Of a stretch of DNA of 64,000 nucleotides, positions 50,802-59,464 are shown one piece after another; within the stretch, counting starts at the first letter, position 1; each line of letters starts with the position of its first letter. The position numbers and the translations under genes were made by a program. This DNA comes from CATOSP01 sp965237775 (GTDB lineage: Bacteria > Chloroflexota > Dehalococcoidia > Lucifugimonadales > UBA3495). The stretch lies in assembly GCA_965237775.1 (NCBI GenBank), contig OZ250155.1:744001-808000 (forward strand), read 5' to 3'. The notes under the pieces are model-generated. The model saw nothing but the letters and a program-made list of their open reading frames with translations, was not told where the DNA came from and ran no database searches.

Positions 50802-51914
50802 TCAGAGCCGGGCCAGGTTGGTTACCAGGTTGTAAATGAACCAGCCGTCGCCGGTGGCGAATGACTGGGGCTTGGCCGTCTGGGCGTCGCGCATGATGCC
50901 AATGCCGTCGGTGTATGGCTCGAAGGAGACGATCTTGTCGAAGCGGACGCGGAAGCGTTTTCGCGGCCCGTGAAAGTAGATGTGTTTCGTCGTGACGCCC
51001 ATCAGCCCCGTATCGGCTTGGACCGTCTCCTCCCATTCCACGGCTTGGCTGCGGAAGGTACTGGGACGGTAATACAAGCCCTTGGCCACACGGATGCTAA
51101 GTCCTTGGCTCGACCCGCGCCGCTCCCGCTGGGTCCGGTTCTCGAAGTATTTCACTTCGTCGAACACCCAGACCAATTGCTCCGACTTCATCAGATTGAA
51201 CGGCGTCTGGATATTGGGGTCCAACCGGCTGGGGACCAACCCTTCGGCGGCCTCGCGGATGACCGCCGCCTCGATCATGTTCCGGTGCGCCCCGTTGGAG
51301 TCGGCCCCCCTGGCGGATATATCGAAGTGGTGCAGGAACCGGACCAGGGCCGCTTCCTCGTCCAGGGTGAGCATCCCGTCTTCCAGCGTGCCCTCCACCG
51401 CCGCTTCCCATGCCCGCACCAGCAGGCTGCGTTGGTCGCCGGGGGATAACCCGGACCCTTCTAGCATTTGGGCCAATTCATGGAGATGGGTCTCGGCGTC
51501 GGAAACGGCCAGCGCCGCCAACCGGGCGTCCAGCGTCAACCGGTCGCGGAAGGCCCCTTCCAGCCTGGCGTCCGAGGCGCGGGTATCCTCCCAGGTCAGG
51601 GCCAGACCGTCACGGAACTCGCGAAGGCGGGTCTCCTCGTCATGGGTCAGGACACCATCGGCCAGGCTTTCGCTCACCGCCTGGTTCCAACCCGCGACTA
51701 TGGCCGCATGGATGTCGGATTCGCCGGCCCACGAGCGTTGAGCTATCGCGGAAAGGCTCTCATAGAGCGTTGCCCGGTTGAAACCGGTAGACGCCGCCGC
51801 CCTGGAAGCGAGGGCCCGCATGTCGCGCAGTCCTTCCCGGTAATTCACCTCGCATATGCCGTGCTTGTTACGCAGAAACCCGGCCTTGTCGCCGCAATAC
51901 TTGCAGTTACCCAC
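50802..51914 (-). CDS. Zinc-finger, TerB-like-repeat and bPH-like domain protein, restriction-associated
   Basis: 370 residues from GTG 51914. CKYCGDKAGFLRNKHGIC gives a possible zinc finger at the N-terminus. Two similar helical modules follow with SLADGVLTHDEETRLREFRD and TLEDGMLTLDEEAALVRFLH, resembling TerB-like D-G-x-L-T-x-x-E repeats. The C-terminus (YYRPSTFRSQAVEWEETVQADTGLMGVTTKHIYFHG, landmark 270-305) looks like a bacterial PH/GRAM domain. TerB modules are known near anti-phage and tellurite systems. It directly precedes the MmeI-type gene and is probably cotranscribed. Confidence 0.6.
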   Translation of the reverse strand: MGNCKYCGDKAGFLRNKHGICEVNYREGLRDMRALASRAAASTGFNRATLYESLSAIAQRSWAGESDIHAAIVAGWNQAVSESLADGVLTHDEETRLREFRDGLALTWEDTRASDARLEGAFRDRLTLDARLAALAVSDAETHLHELAQMLEGSGLSPGDQRSLLVRAWEAAVEGTLEDGMLTLDEEAALVRFLHHFDISARGADSNGAHRNMIEAAVIREAAEGLVPSRLDPNIQTPFNLMKSEQLVWVFDEVKYFENRTQRERRGSSQGLSIRVAKGLYYRPSTFRSQAVEWEETVQADTGLMGVTTKHIYFHGPRKRFRVRFDKIVSFEPYTDGIGIMRDAQTAKPQSFATGDGWFIYNLVTNLARL

Positions 51915-51944
51915 AGCGGACCACCGTTCCTATCGCGATTGGCC

Positions 51945-54857
51945 TCAGGCGTCGTCCGCGACACCGACTGCTAGCTTCTCCGCGTGGCTGCCGTTGACCA
52001 GGTCTTGAATGTAGCGTCCGGTGACCGATTCGGGCATCCCAGCCAACTCCTCCGGCGTGCCCTTGGCGATGAGTTCGCCTCCCAGGTCTCCCGCGCCTGG
52101 TCCTAGGTCGATGATCCAGTCCGCGTTCTTGATCACGTCCAGATTGTGCTCGATCAAGATCACGGTGTTGCCCGCATCAACCAGCCGGTGCAGCACCCGC
52201 AACAGGGCGGCGCAGTCTTCGAAGGACAGGCCCGTGGTTGGCTCGTCCAGCAGGTAGAGGGTCTTGCCCGTGGCCCGGCGGGAAAGCTCGGTGGATAGCT
52301 TCACCCGCTGCGCCTCGCCGCCCGACAGCGTGGTCGCGGGCTGGCCCAACCGGATGTAGCCCAGCCCGACGTCCCGCAGCGTTTCCAGCTTGGGACGGAT
52401 GCGCGGGAAGTTCTCGAAGAACTCCAATGCCTGGGCGACGGTCATGTTCAATACGTCGGCGATGCTCTGACCCCGAAGTGTGACCTCCAACGCCTCCCGA
52501 TTGTAGCGGCTGCCGTGGCAGATTTCGCAGGGAACGGTCACGTCGGGGAGAAATTGCATCTCGATCTGGTTGTAGCCCTCGCCCCGGCATGCCTCGCAGC
52601 GGCCTCCCTTGACGTTGAAGGAGAACCGGCCCGGCTTGTATCCCCTTACCCTGGCCTCGGGCAGGTTGGAGAACAGCTCCCGGATGGGCGTGAATGCCCC
52701 CGTGTAGGTCGCGGGATTGCTGCGCGGGGTGCGGCCAATGGGCGATTGGTCGATGTTGACCACCTTGTCAACATTTTCGATTCCAACGATTTCGTCGTGT
52801 TTCCCGGGCAGGTCTCGTGCGCGATAGAGAATCTGGGCCAGCCTCTTGAAGAGGATATCGTAGATCAAGGTGCTCTTGCCAGACCCAGACACTCCGGTGA
52901 CGCATACAAGCTGGCCCAGTGGAAACTCAACGTCGATACCCTTTAGGTTATTCTCACGCCCGCCGAGGATGGACATGGTCTGGCCGTTTCCTGGCCTCCG
53001 CTCCTCCGGAACAGCCACCTTCTTCCGGCCGCTCAGGTATGCGCCGGTAACCGACTCTGGGGAGTCCATTACGTCCTGGAGAGTGCCTGCCACCACCACC
53101 TTTCCGCCGTGCTCTCCCGCGCCGGGGCCGAGGTCGGCGATGAAGTCGGCGGCGCGCATCATCGCTTCATCATGCTCCACCACGACCACGGTATTCCCCA
53201 TGTCCCGCAGGCTGCTCAACGTGCCGATGAGCCGGTAGTCGTCGGCGGGGTGCAACCCCACTGTGGGCTCATCGCAGACATAGAGCACTCCGGTGAGCCC
53301 GGAGCCTATCTGGGTAGCAAGCCGGACCCGTTGCGCCTCGCCACCTGAGAGGGTGCGGGCCGTGCGGTCCAGGGTCACGTAGTCCAAACCGATGTTTTCC
53401 AGGAACCGCAGCCGCCCTTCGATTTCCTTGAGGATCTGATTGCCGATGGTCTTCTGGCGAACAGTCAATGTGGAGCCGGAATGTTTGACCGGGGCGTCGG
53501 GATCGATGTCCTGGACCCAATCCAAGGCATGACCGATGTTTTTGGCGCAGACATCCATGATTCCGGACTCGCAGACCTTTACCGCCAACGCCTCTGGCCG
53601 CAACCGTTTGCCACCGCAGGCCCGGCAACTCCGCGCCGCCATGTAACGTTCGATGTCCTGGCGGGTATGGTCCGACTCCGTCTGCTTGTAACGCCTCTCG
53701 AGGTTGGGAATCACACCCTCGAAGGACGTGTCCCAACTGTAGGTGCGTCCCCGGTGGGTGCGGTGGGAAACAGTCACCTTCTTGGTGCCGTTGCCGTAAA
53801 GGACCAGGTCTAGCTGCTCTTTGGTCAGGTCTTTCACAGGGGATTTGGCCGAGAAGCCGTTGGCGGTGGCGATGGACTCCAGCACGCTTACATACCAACT
53901 ACTGGCGGGGCCGCTCCGAGACCAGGGGGCGATGGCTCCCTCGGTCAACGACAGGTTCTTGTTGTGGACCACAAGTTCAGGGTCAATCTCCAGCTTGTAG
54001 CCCAGGCCGGTGCAATCGCTACACGCTCCGTGGGGGCTGTTGAAACTGAAGGTCCTGGGCTCGATCTCCGGCAGGCTGGTCCCGCAGCGCACGCAGGCGA
54101 ATTGCTCCGAGAAGACCAGTTCTTCGCCGTCTTCCACGTGGACCTGCAACACGCCATCGCCCTCTCTAAGGGCGGTCTCCACCGACTCGGCGACCCTGGT
54201 CATCTCGGTGTCTTCCCGTATGATGAGCCGGTCTACTACGATCTCTATGTAGTGCCACTTTTGCCGGTTGAGGTTGAGGTCGCCCATCTCGTCCAGCACA
54301 TGGACTTCGCCGTTAACCCGGACTCGGACGAACCCCCCGCTCCGCGCGGTCTCGAAGACATCCTTGTGCTCGCCCTTCTTGCGCCGGATTTTGGGGGCCA
54401 GAAGCAAAAGGCGGCTGCCTTCGGGCAACGCCATTATCGCGTCGACGATCTGTTGGATAGTCTGCCGCTCCACCGGCCGGCCGCACTTGGGGCAGTGGGG
54501 GGTGCCGACGCGGGCAAAGAGCAAGCGCAGGTAGTCGTAAATCTCGGTGACGGTGCCCACAGTGGAACGGGGGTTATGGGAGACGCCCTTTTGGTCGATG
54601 GAGATGGCGGGGGACAACCCTTCGATGTAGTCAACGTCCGGTTTGTCCATCCTGCCGAGGAACTGGCGGGCGTAGGCCGACAGCGACTCGACGTAGCGGC
54701 GTTGCCCTTCGGCGTAAATGGTGTCGAAGGCCAGCGAGCTCTTCCCCGAGCCGGAAACGCCGGTAATGACCACCAGCTTCTCCCTGGGGATGGTCACGTC
54801 GACGTTCTTTAGGTTGTGCTCCCGTGCGCCCTTGACGTGAATGAATTCCTGGGGCAT
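51945..54857 (-). CDS. uvrA: Excinuclease ABC subunit A
   Basis: 970 residues. It recognises DNA damage with UvrB in nucleotide excision repair. Seen: two P-loops (GVSGSGKSSLAFDTIYAEGQ and GVSGSGKSTLIYDILFKRLA), the zinc-binding CPKCGRP / CSDCTGLG and CEACRGEGYNQIEMQFL regions, and SGGEAQRVRLATQIGS and SGGEAQRVKLSTELSR signatures. ATG 54857 is chosen over 54902 because the upstream codons are not family-like. It is divergent from the HigB-like gene; a 37-bp palindrome lies between. Confidence 0.96.
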   Translation of the reverse strand: MPQEFIHVKGAREHNLKNVDVTIPREKLVVITGVSGSGKSSLAFDTIYAEGQRRYVESLSAYARQFLGRMDKPDVDYIEGLSPAISIDQKGVSHNPRSTVGTVTEIYDYLRLLFARVGTPHCPKCGRPVERQTIQQIVDAIMALPEGSRLLLLAPKIRRKKGEHKDVFETARSGGFVRVRVNGEVHVLDEMGDLNLNRQKWHYIEIVVDRLIIREDTEMTRVAESVETALREGDGVLQVHVEDGEELVFSEQFACVRCGTSLPEIEPRTFSFNSPHGACSDCTGLGYKLEIDPELVVHNKNLSLTEGAIAPWSRSGPASSWYVSVLESIATANGFSAKSPVKDLTKEQLDLVLYGNGTKKVTVSHRTHRGRTYSWDTSFEGVIPNLERRYKQTESDHTRQDIERYMAARSCRACGGKRLRPEALAVKVCESGIMDVCAKNIGHALDWVQDIDPDAPVKHSGSTLTVRQKTIGNQILKEIEGRLRFLENIGLDYVTLDRTARTLSGGEAQRVRLATQIGSGLTGVLYVCDEPTVGLHPADDYRLIGTLSSLRDMGNTVVVVEHDEAMMRAADFIADLGPGAGEHGGKVVVAGTLQDVMDSPESVTGAYLSGRKKVAVPEERRPGNGQTMSILGGRENNLKGIDVEFPLGQLVCVTGVSGSGKSTLIYDILFKRLAQILYRARDLPGKHDEIVGIENVDKVVNIDQSPIGRTPRSNPATYTGAFTPIRELFSNLPEARVRGYKPGRFSFNVKGGRCEACRGEGYNQIEMQFLPDVTVPCEICHGSRYNREALEVTLRGQSIADVLNMTVAQALEFFENFPRIRPKLETLRDVGLGYIRLGQPATTLSGGEAQRVKLSTELSRRATGKTLYLLDEPTTGLSFEDCAALLRVLHRLVDAGNTVILIEHNLDVIKNADWIIDLGPGAGDLGGELIAKGTPEELAGMPESVTGRYIQDLVNGSHAEKLAVGVADDA

Positions 54858-54947
54858 ACAGACCCACCTGCCACACAATTGCTTCTGCCCCCATTTTAGC
54901 ACCGGAACGAATGCTTGGCGCGGCGGTCCCAGCCATCATCCTAAGAG

Positions 54948-54984
54948 ATGATATAATGTTACCGATGCGGTAACATTATATCAT
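54948..54984. promoter_or_regulatory. 37-bp operator-like palindrome with TATAAT on both strands
   Basis: A perfect 17-bp inverted repeat: left arm ATGATATAATGTTACCG (54948-54964), centre ATG, right arm CGGTAACATTATATCAT (54968-54984). Each arm holds TATAAT on its own strand. It lies six bases before the HigB-like GTG start and about 90 bases from uvrA, as expected for a toxin-antitoxin autoregulatory operator; it could also affect uvrA. Confidence 0.8.
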
Positions 54985-54989
54985 GGGTT

Positions 54990-55331
54990 GTGTGGGTGGA
55001 GATTTCCTTTAGGAACAGGGCCTTTCACCGGGTCCTCAATTCCGAGCAACGGCTGCAAAGACAATACGGGGCCCGAATGACCAGGTCCATTCAGGCTAGC
55101 TTGGGCATCCTGGCGGGCGCTCCGAATCTGGAGTCCATATCTACTTTTCGGTCATTGCGATTACATGAGCTCAGCGGGAGGAGACGGGGCCAATTCGCCG
55201 TAGATCTGGTCCACCCATATCGACTTATCCTAAAACCGGACCACGATCCCATCCCGTTGAATGAGGGCGGAGGGATCGATAGAAGGCAAGTGACATCGGT
55301 CGCGGTCTGGGATATTTTAGACTACCACTGA
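54990..55331 (+). CDS. HigB-like toxin (RelE/ParE superfamily)
   Basis: 113 residues from GTG 54990. NRAFHRVLNSEQRLQRQYG, RSIQASLGILAGAPNLESI and FRSLRLHELSGRRRGQFAVDL follow the HigB (plasmid maintenance killer) pattern, and the end FAVDLVHPYRLILKP has the conserved Arg and the usual beta strand before the C-terminus. HigB toxins cut mRNA on the ribosome. The start is uncertain; GTG 54996 also fits. The next gene, 13 bases away, is the antitoxin. Confidence 0.7.
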   Translation: MWVEISFRNRAFHRVLNSEQRLQRQYGARMTRSIQASLGILAGAPNLESISTFRSLRLHELSGRRRGQFAVDLVHPYRLILKPDHDPIPLNEGGGIDRRQVTSVAVWDILDYH

Positions 55332-55344
55332 TCGAGCATTTGAG

Positions 55345-56442
55345 ATGACAGCTACTAGATTTGCTTTTGACCCGGATTACGCTGTGTCGCCGGGACAAGT
55401 CCTGGAAGACGAACTTGAGGCCAGGGAGATTTCGCAAGCCGAGTTTGCTCGAAGATGCGGCTATTCGGCTAAGCACATCAGTGAGATCATTTCGGGAAAG
55501 GCCCCTGTCGCGCCGGACACGGCCATCCGCTTTCAGCAAGTATTAGGCATCGACGCAGGGGTTTGGCTTGGAATTGAGGCAAACTATCGGCTACGGCTCG
55601 CTAGGCTGGCCGAAGTTGAGAGACTAGCTCAATTCACGGATTGGGCCGAGGCGTTTCCGATCAAAGAGCTCGTAGCCCGTAACCTAATCCCTGCCGTTGA
55701 TAGTGGCCCCGATGCTGTCGCGAAGTTACTATCATTTTTCGGAACTGGGTCGGTAGGAGCATGGCGGGTAAAGTATGCGTCCACCAATGTGTCATACCGC
55801 CATTCGCCGGCCTTTGAGAGCGACGAAGCAGTCCTGGCAACGTGGCTACGGCTCGGAGAACTGGAGTCGGAACAGGCCGAATGCGCAACTTATAGTGAAT
55901 CGGCGTTTCGCGCTGGTCTGCGGGCGATTCGCGGCCTTACTCGCGGTAAGTTCAATCCGAGTTTCCAAGAGGCGCAGAAACTCTGTCATCAATCGGGGGT
56001 CGTATTAACAGTGATCAAGCCGTTCCCAAAGACGGCGTTGAGTGGGGCCGCCTGGTGGGTATCGTCGCGCAAAGCGGTAGTACAGTTGAGCGCCCGCCAC
56101 CTAAGCGACGATCATCTATGGTTTAGTTTCTTCCATGAAGCAGCCCACATCCTGCTTCATAGCAAGCGGGATGTCTTCATAGACTTGGTCCAAAGCCGTG
56201 ACAATAGCAGCTTCATAACCGAAGCCGATGGAGAAGCGGACGCCTGGGTGAGGGAATTCCTAATCTCGAATCCTCGCTGGGAGAGGTTCATTTCTTCTTC
56301 GAAATTTACCGCGTCGACAGTCCGCCAATTTGCCGAGGCCCAGGAGATCGCTCCCAGTCTCGTTGTCGGCCGATTGCAGCACGAAGGCCACATAGGTTGG
56401 AATCAGCTCAACGGGCTAAAGACCAAGCTCAGGTGGAATTAG
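55345..56442 (+). CDS. HigA-like antitoxin fused to ImmA/IrrE zinc-peptidase domain
   Basis: 365 residues. The N-terminal helix-turn-helix (SPGQVLEDELEAREISQAEFARRCGYSAKHISEIISGK, landmark 12-49) is the HigA/XRE signature. The C-terminal part has LWFSFFHEAAHILLHSKRD with H-E-x-x-H and a third ligand region ADGEADAWVREFLI, an ImmA/IrrE (DUF955) protease-like domain. Such fusions can be relieved by cleavage. It lies directly downstream of the HigB-like toxin and probably binds the palindrome at 54948-54984. Confidence 0.85.
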   Translation: MTATRFAFDPDYAVSPGQVLEDELEAREISQAEFARRCGYSAKHISEIISGKAPVAPDTAIRFQQVLGIDAGVWLGIEANYRLRLARLAEVERLAQFTDWAEAFPIKELVARNLIPAVDSGPDAVAKLLSFFGTGSVGAWRVKYASTNVSYRHSPAFESDEAVLATWLRLGELESEQAECATYSESAFRAGLRAIRGLTRGKFNPSFQEAQKLCHQSGVVLTVIKPFPKTALSGAAWWVSSRKAVVQLSARHLSDDHLWFSFFHEAAHILLHSKRDVFIDLVQSRDNSSFITEADGEADAWVREFLISNPRWERFISSSKFTASTVRQFAEAQEIAPSLVVGRLQHEGHIGWNQLNGLKTKLRWN

Positions 56443-56843
56443 CTCCCGAGTCTGGCATATCCAGCCATCGCCTATAGGTACCAATTGGGAGGACCTGACG
56501 GGAAGGGCCACGGCCCCGGAGGAGGGGATAGACTTCGGCTGGCATCCGGCACTTGAGCCGGGAGGGTGAGGCGTTCGAGTCGTAAACGTCTCGTTACGTC
56601 TCCCGAATCGCCGAACAGCACGGGGACTGCTTTTACGACGGATAATTGCGAGCCGGAGGATGTGATGGCCCGGGAGGTGCGGGAGACGGGGGACTATACC
56701 AGGGACGCGGAGGGGTTAACCCCAGTGGTAGTGCGCGATGTCCTCACTAAACAAAGACAGGCCCACACACTGACTAAGGTGACATAGGTCGGAGCCGTAA
56801 CGAGTGGATATATTTGGACTTCAGGCGAATGAGGTGGAGACCG
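56443..56843. other. Intergenic region without convincing gene
   Basis: A 73-codon frame (56566-56787) exists but has no ribosome-binding site or family features and the sequence looks like decayed DNA. No RNA gene was recognised. Confidence 0.4.
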
Positions 56844-57350
56844 ATGGGGGATCCTACTTTCACTCCGACACAAAGAGCTTCACAAAAACTTACACACGGG
56901 CGGATAACCTGGGAAAGTGACAATTCGAACATAATTAAATTGGAAAGAACGCCGTATGACCCTGCTACTGGACCTGAACCTGCTCCCAGCATTGCCTTTG
57001 TTGGGGAAGGTATCGCGACATACGAAATCAAGATGATCTACCAGCCTACACCTGATAGTTTCCCTTGCTTGATAAGCAACCCCAGGTACAGGCTTAGGGT
57101 CTTTTGGGACAACGACACCGAGACATACTTAGCAAGGCCTTCCGATTACGGAGAAATCAATCGGTCTCAGGAGTGGTTGTCCGAGGGCATACGCACAATG
57201 AATGCCATGTATGATATTTCACAAGGGCGACAAATAGATCCAGATACCCTTGATACTCCGTCCGATGAAGGGAGCGATTCCTGGCTAAATAAATTGGCGA
57301 CAGCATCTGGCAATTTACTTGGTGCAGCAGCGAGAATTTTCTTTAGCTAG
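56844..57350 (+). CDS. Unknown protein of about 168 residues
   Basis: ATG 56844 has GGAG five to seven bases upstream. The sequence contains YEIKMIYQPTPDSFPCLIS, YRLRVFWDNDTETYLARP and a Ser-Asp-rich end followed by SGNLLGAAARIFFS, a short hydrophobic tail. Base composition is clearly AT-richer than its neighbours. It lies between the HigBA module and the methylase pseudogene and may belong to a mobile or defence insertion. No family was recognised; expression is unsupported. Confidence 0.45.
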   Translation: MGDPTFTPTQRASQKLTHGRITWESDNSNIIKLERTPYDPATGPEPAPSIAFVGEGIATYEIKMIYQPTPDSFPCLISNPRYRLRVFWDNDTETYLARPSDYGEINRSQEWLSEGIRTMNAMYDISQGRQIDPDTLDTPSDEGSDSWLNKLATASGNLLGAAARIFFS

Positions 57351-57433
57351 CGACGTCCCACACCGAAAGTACGGAGGTAGCTTTGAGCTACAAGCCCTTA
57401 GCTACGACATTGCCATCCCACTCGGAGACTTCG

Positions 57434-59079
57434 ATGCGAAACACCCTCTACTACGCGACAATCTCCAGGTCCTGCGGGACCACATCCCTGACCAGTCGGT
57501 GGACCTAATCTACCTGGACCCGCCGTTCAACTCCAACGCCTCCTACAATGTTCTCTTCAAAGAAAAGACGGGCGAGGAATCTCCGGCCCAGATCAAGGCG
57601 TTTACCGACACCTGGGAGTAGACCTCGGAGACGGAGTACACCTTCGGCGTGGACATCATCCAGAGCCCGGTAGTCCAATCTGCCGTCAAGGAAATGATCG
57701 GAGCGTTCCGCCAGTTCAACGGACAGAACGCCATGATGGCCTATCTGGTGATGATGGCCCCCCGGTTGGTTGAATTGCACCGGGTCTTGAAGCCTACCGG
57801 CAGCCTGTACCTCCACTGCGACCCTACGGCTAGCGATTACCTGAAAATCCTGTTGGACACGGTTTTTGGAAGGCAGAATTTCAGGAACGAGATCGTTTGG
57901 AGACGAACCAGCGCACACAGCGACGTCTCTCAGGGAGCTAGGCACATGGGTCGCATCCACGATGCGATCCTAAGATATTCTCGAGGAGCGACCCCACATT
58001 GGAATGCAGTATATGTCCCATATGACCAACAATATGTTACTTCTGTATATCGATACATCGACGAATCAGGTCGGCGTTATCAGACGCAGCCTCTCCACGC
58101 GGCCAAACCGGGAGGTGATACCCGGTATGAGTGGAAGGGGAAACTCCCTCCACCCGGCCGGTATTGGGCTTATTCCAAGGAGAACATGGAACGTCTCGAA
58201 TCAGAAGGGCGAATTACTTATAGCAGAACCGGGACACCTCGGTACAAAATATACTTCGAGGACAGTCTTGGGAGACATATCCAGGACATCTGGGATGATT
58301 TATCCCCGGTTCATGTCAACCCCAAGGAACGCCTAGGATACCCCACCCAGAAACCCGAAGCACTCCTGGAACGCATCATCCAAGCTTCGTCTAATGTAGG
58401 CGACATCATCCTCGACCCGTTCTGCGGCTGCGGCACCGCCGTCGCCGCGGCCCAAAAGCTAGACCGCAAATGGATCGGCATCGACGTTACCCACCTGGCC
58501 GTCGCGCTCATGAAGAGCCGCCTAAAGACTGCCTTCGATTTGGACCCGGTCAAGGACTATGACGTGATCGGGGAGCCCCAAGACGAGGGGAGCGCCCGCG
58601 CCCTATGGGAGCAGGACCCCTACCAGTTCCAGTTTTGGGCCGTCTCGCTGCTGGAGGCGCAACCCCAGCAGGAGCGAAAGAGAGGCGCGGATGGTGGCAT
58701 CGACGGACTAATCTATTTCATCGATGGCCCGAAGCGCACTGCCCATAAGATCGTCGTCCAGGTGAAGGGAGGAAACGTCTCAGTGCCCCAGGTGCGGGAC
58801 CTGAAAGGCGTAGTGGAGCGGGAGAAAGCGGCGATGGGACTGTTCATCTCCTTGGCCGAGCCCACCGGCCCCATGCGCAGCGAAGCCGCCGGCGGAGGTC
58901 TCTTCCATTCCGACCTGTGGCAGAGGGAGTTCCCGAAGATCCAGTTGCGGACCATATCGGAAATGCTTGCTGGCAAGGGATTCGACCTGCCGCCCCGTCC
59001 GGCGGCCTACCAGCCCGCTCAACGGGTGCGCCGCTCCCAGGGCCAGCAGGCTTCTATGCAGGGGATGGAAAGGGCCTAA
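57434..59079 (+). pseudogene. Broken DNA methyltransferase fused to Mrr-like nuclease
   Basis: The original gene likely began at ATG 57434 (GGAG six bases upstream), reading M-R-N-T-L-Y-Y, the common start of this methylase type. One base is missing near 57455, because the family residues G-D-N-L continue in another frame as DNLQVLRDHIPDQSVDLIYLDPPFN. A second lesion is TAG 57619-57621 in FTDTWE-stop-TSETEYTF, where a Trp codon is expected. The rest is a class beta methylase (DPPFN, then SAM motif DPFCGCGTAVAAAQKL) fused to a nuclease with GGIDGLIYFID and KIVVQVKGG, the D...Q-x-K of Mrr-type endonucleases. Assembly errors could explain one or both lesions. Confidence 0.75.
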
Positions 59080-59099
59080 GGGTCTGCGCAACTTCGACC

Positions 59100-59318
59100 T
59101 TAAGGGCCCCTTCCCTCACGCACAATCTGGACTATCTCCGCACTGGTAATTCCTAGCTCGACCGTGTCAGCGTCCATCGGGGACCCTGTGGAATAATCAG
59201 GTCTCAATACGTACACTCGGCCGTCTTCGCGGCGAATCGTCACTGCGCCATCCCGCTGCGCGGTATCCAGAACGGAGGCCAGGTCCAGCCTGGCTTCGGA
59301 GTATGTATAGACTTTCAC
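59100..59318 (-). CDS. Solitary Phd/YefM-type antitoxin
   Basis: 72 residues from GTG 59318. VYTYSEARLDLASVLDTAQRDGAVTIRREDGRVYVLRP (landmark 3-40) is the Phd/YefM fold: helix, strand, then a positively charged strand. The C-terminus (ELGITSAEIVQIVREGR) would bind a toxin. No toxin gene is seen next to it; the pseudogene ends 21 bases away on the other strand. It may be a remnant. Confidence 0.7.
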   Translation of the reverse strand: MKVYTYSEARLDLASVLDTAQRDGAVTIRREDGRVYVLRPDYSTGSPMDADTVELGITSAEIVQIVREGRGP

Positions 59319-59464
59319 GATTCAGTCCCCAAGGCGCATACCGGGCGCGCTCGAGTTGTTGGGTGGCAAGCCGTTCTTGATTCCGGGTCAAGCCCGGAAC
59401 GCGGGGCTGGGGGTTTCATGGTAATGACGTTGGTCATCCGTCGAGGGACGGCCACCTGCGACCC

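Noticed and set aside
56566..56787. 73-codon frame MRRSSRKRLVTS
   Set aside because: No ribosome-binding site or conserved features.
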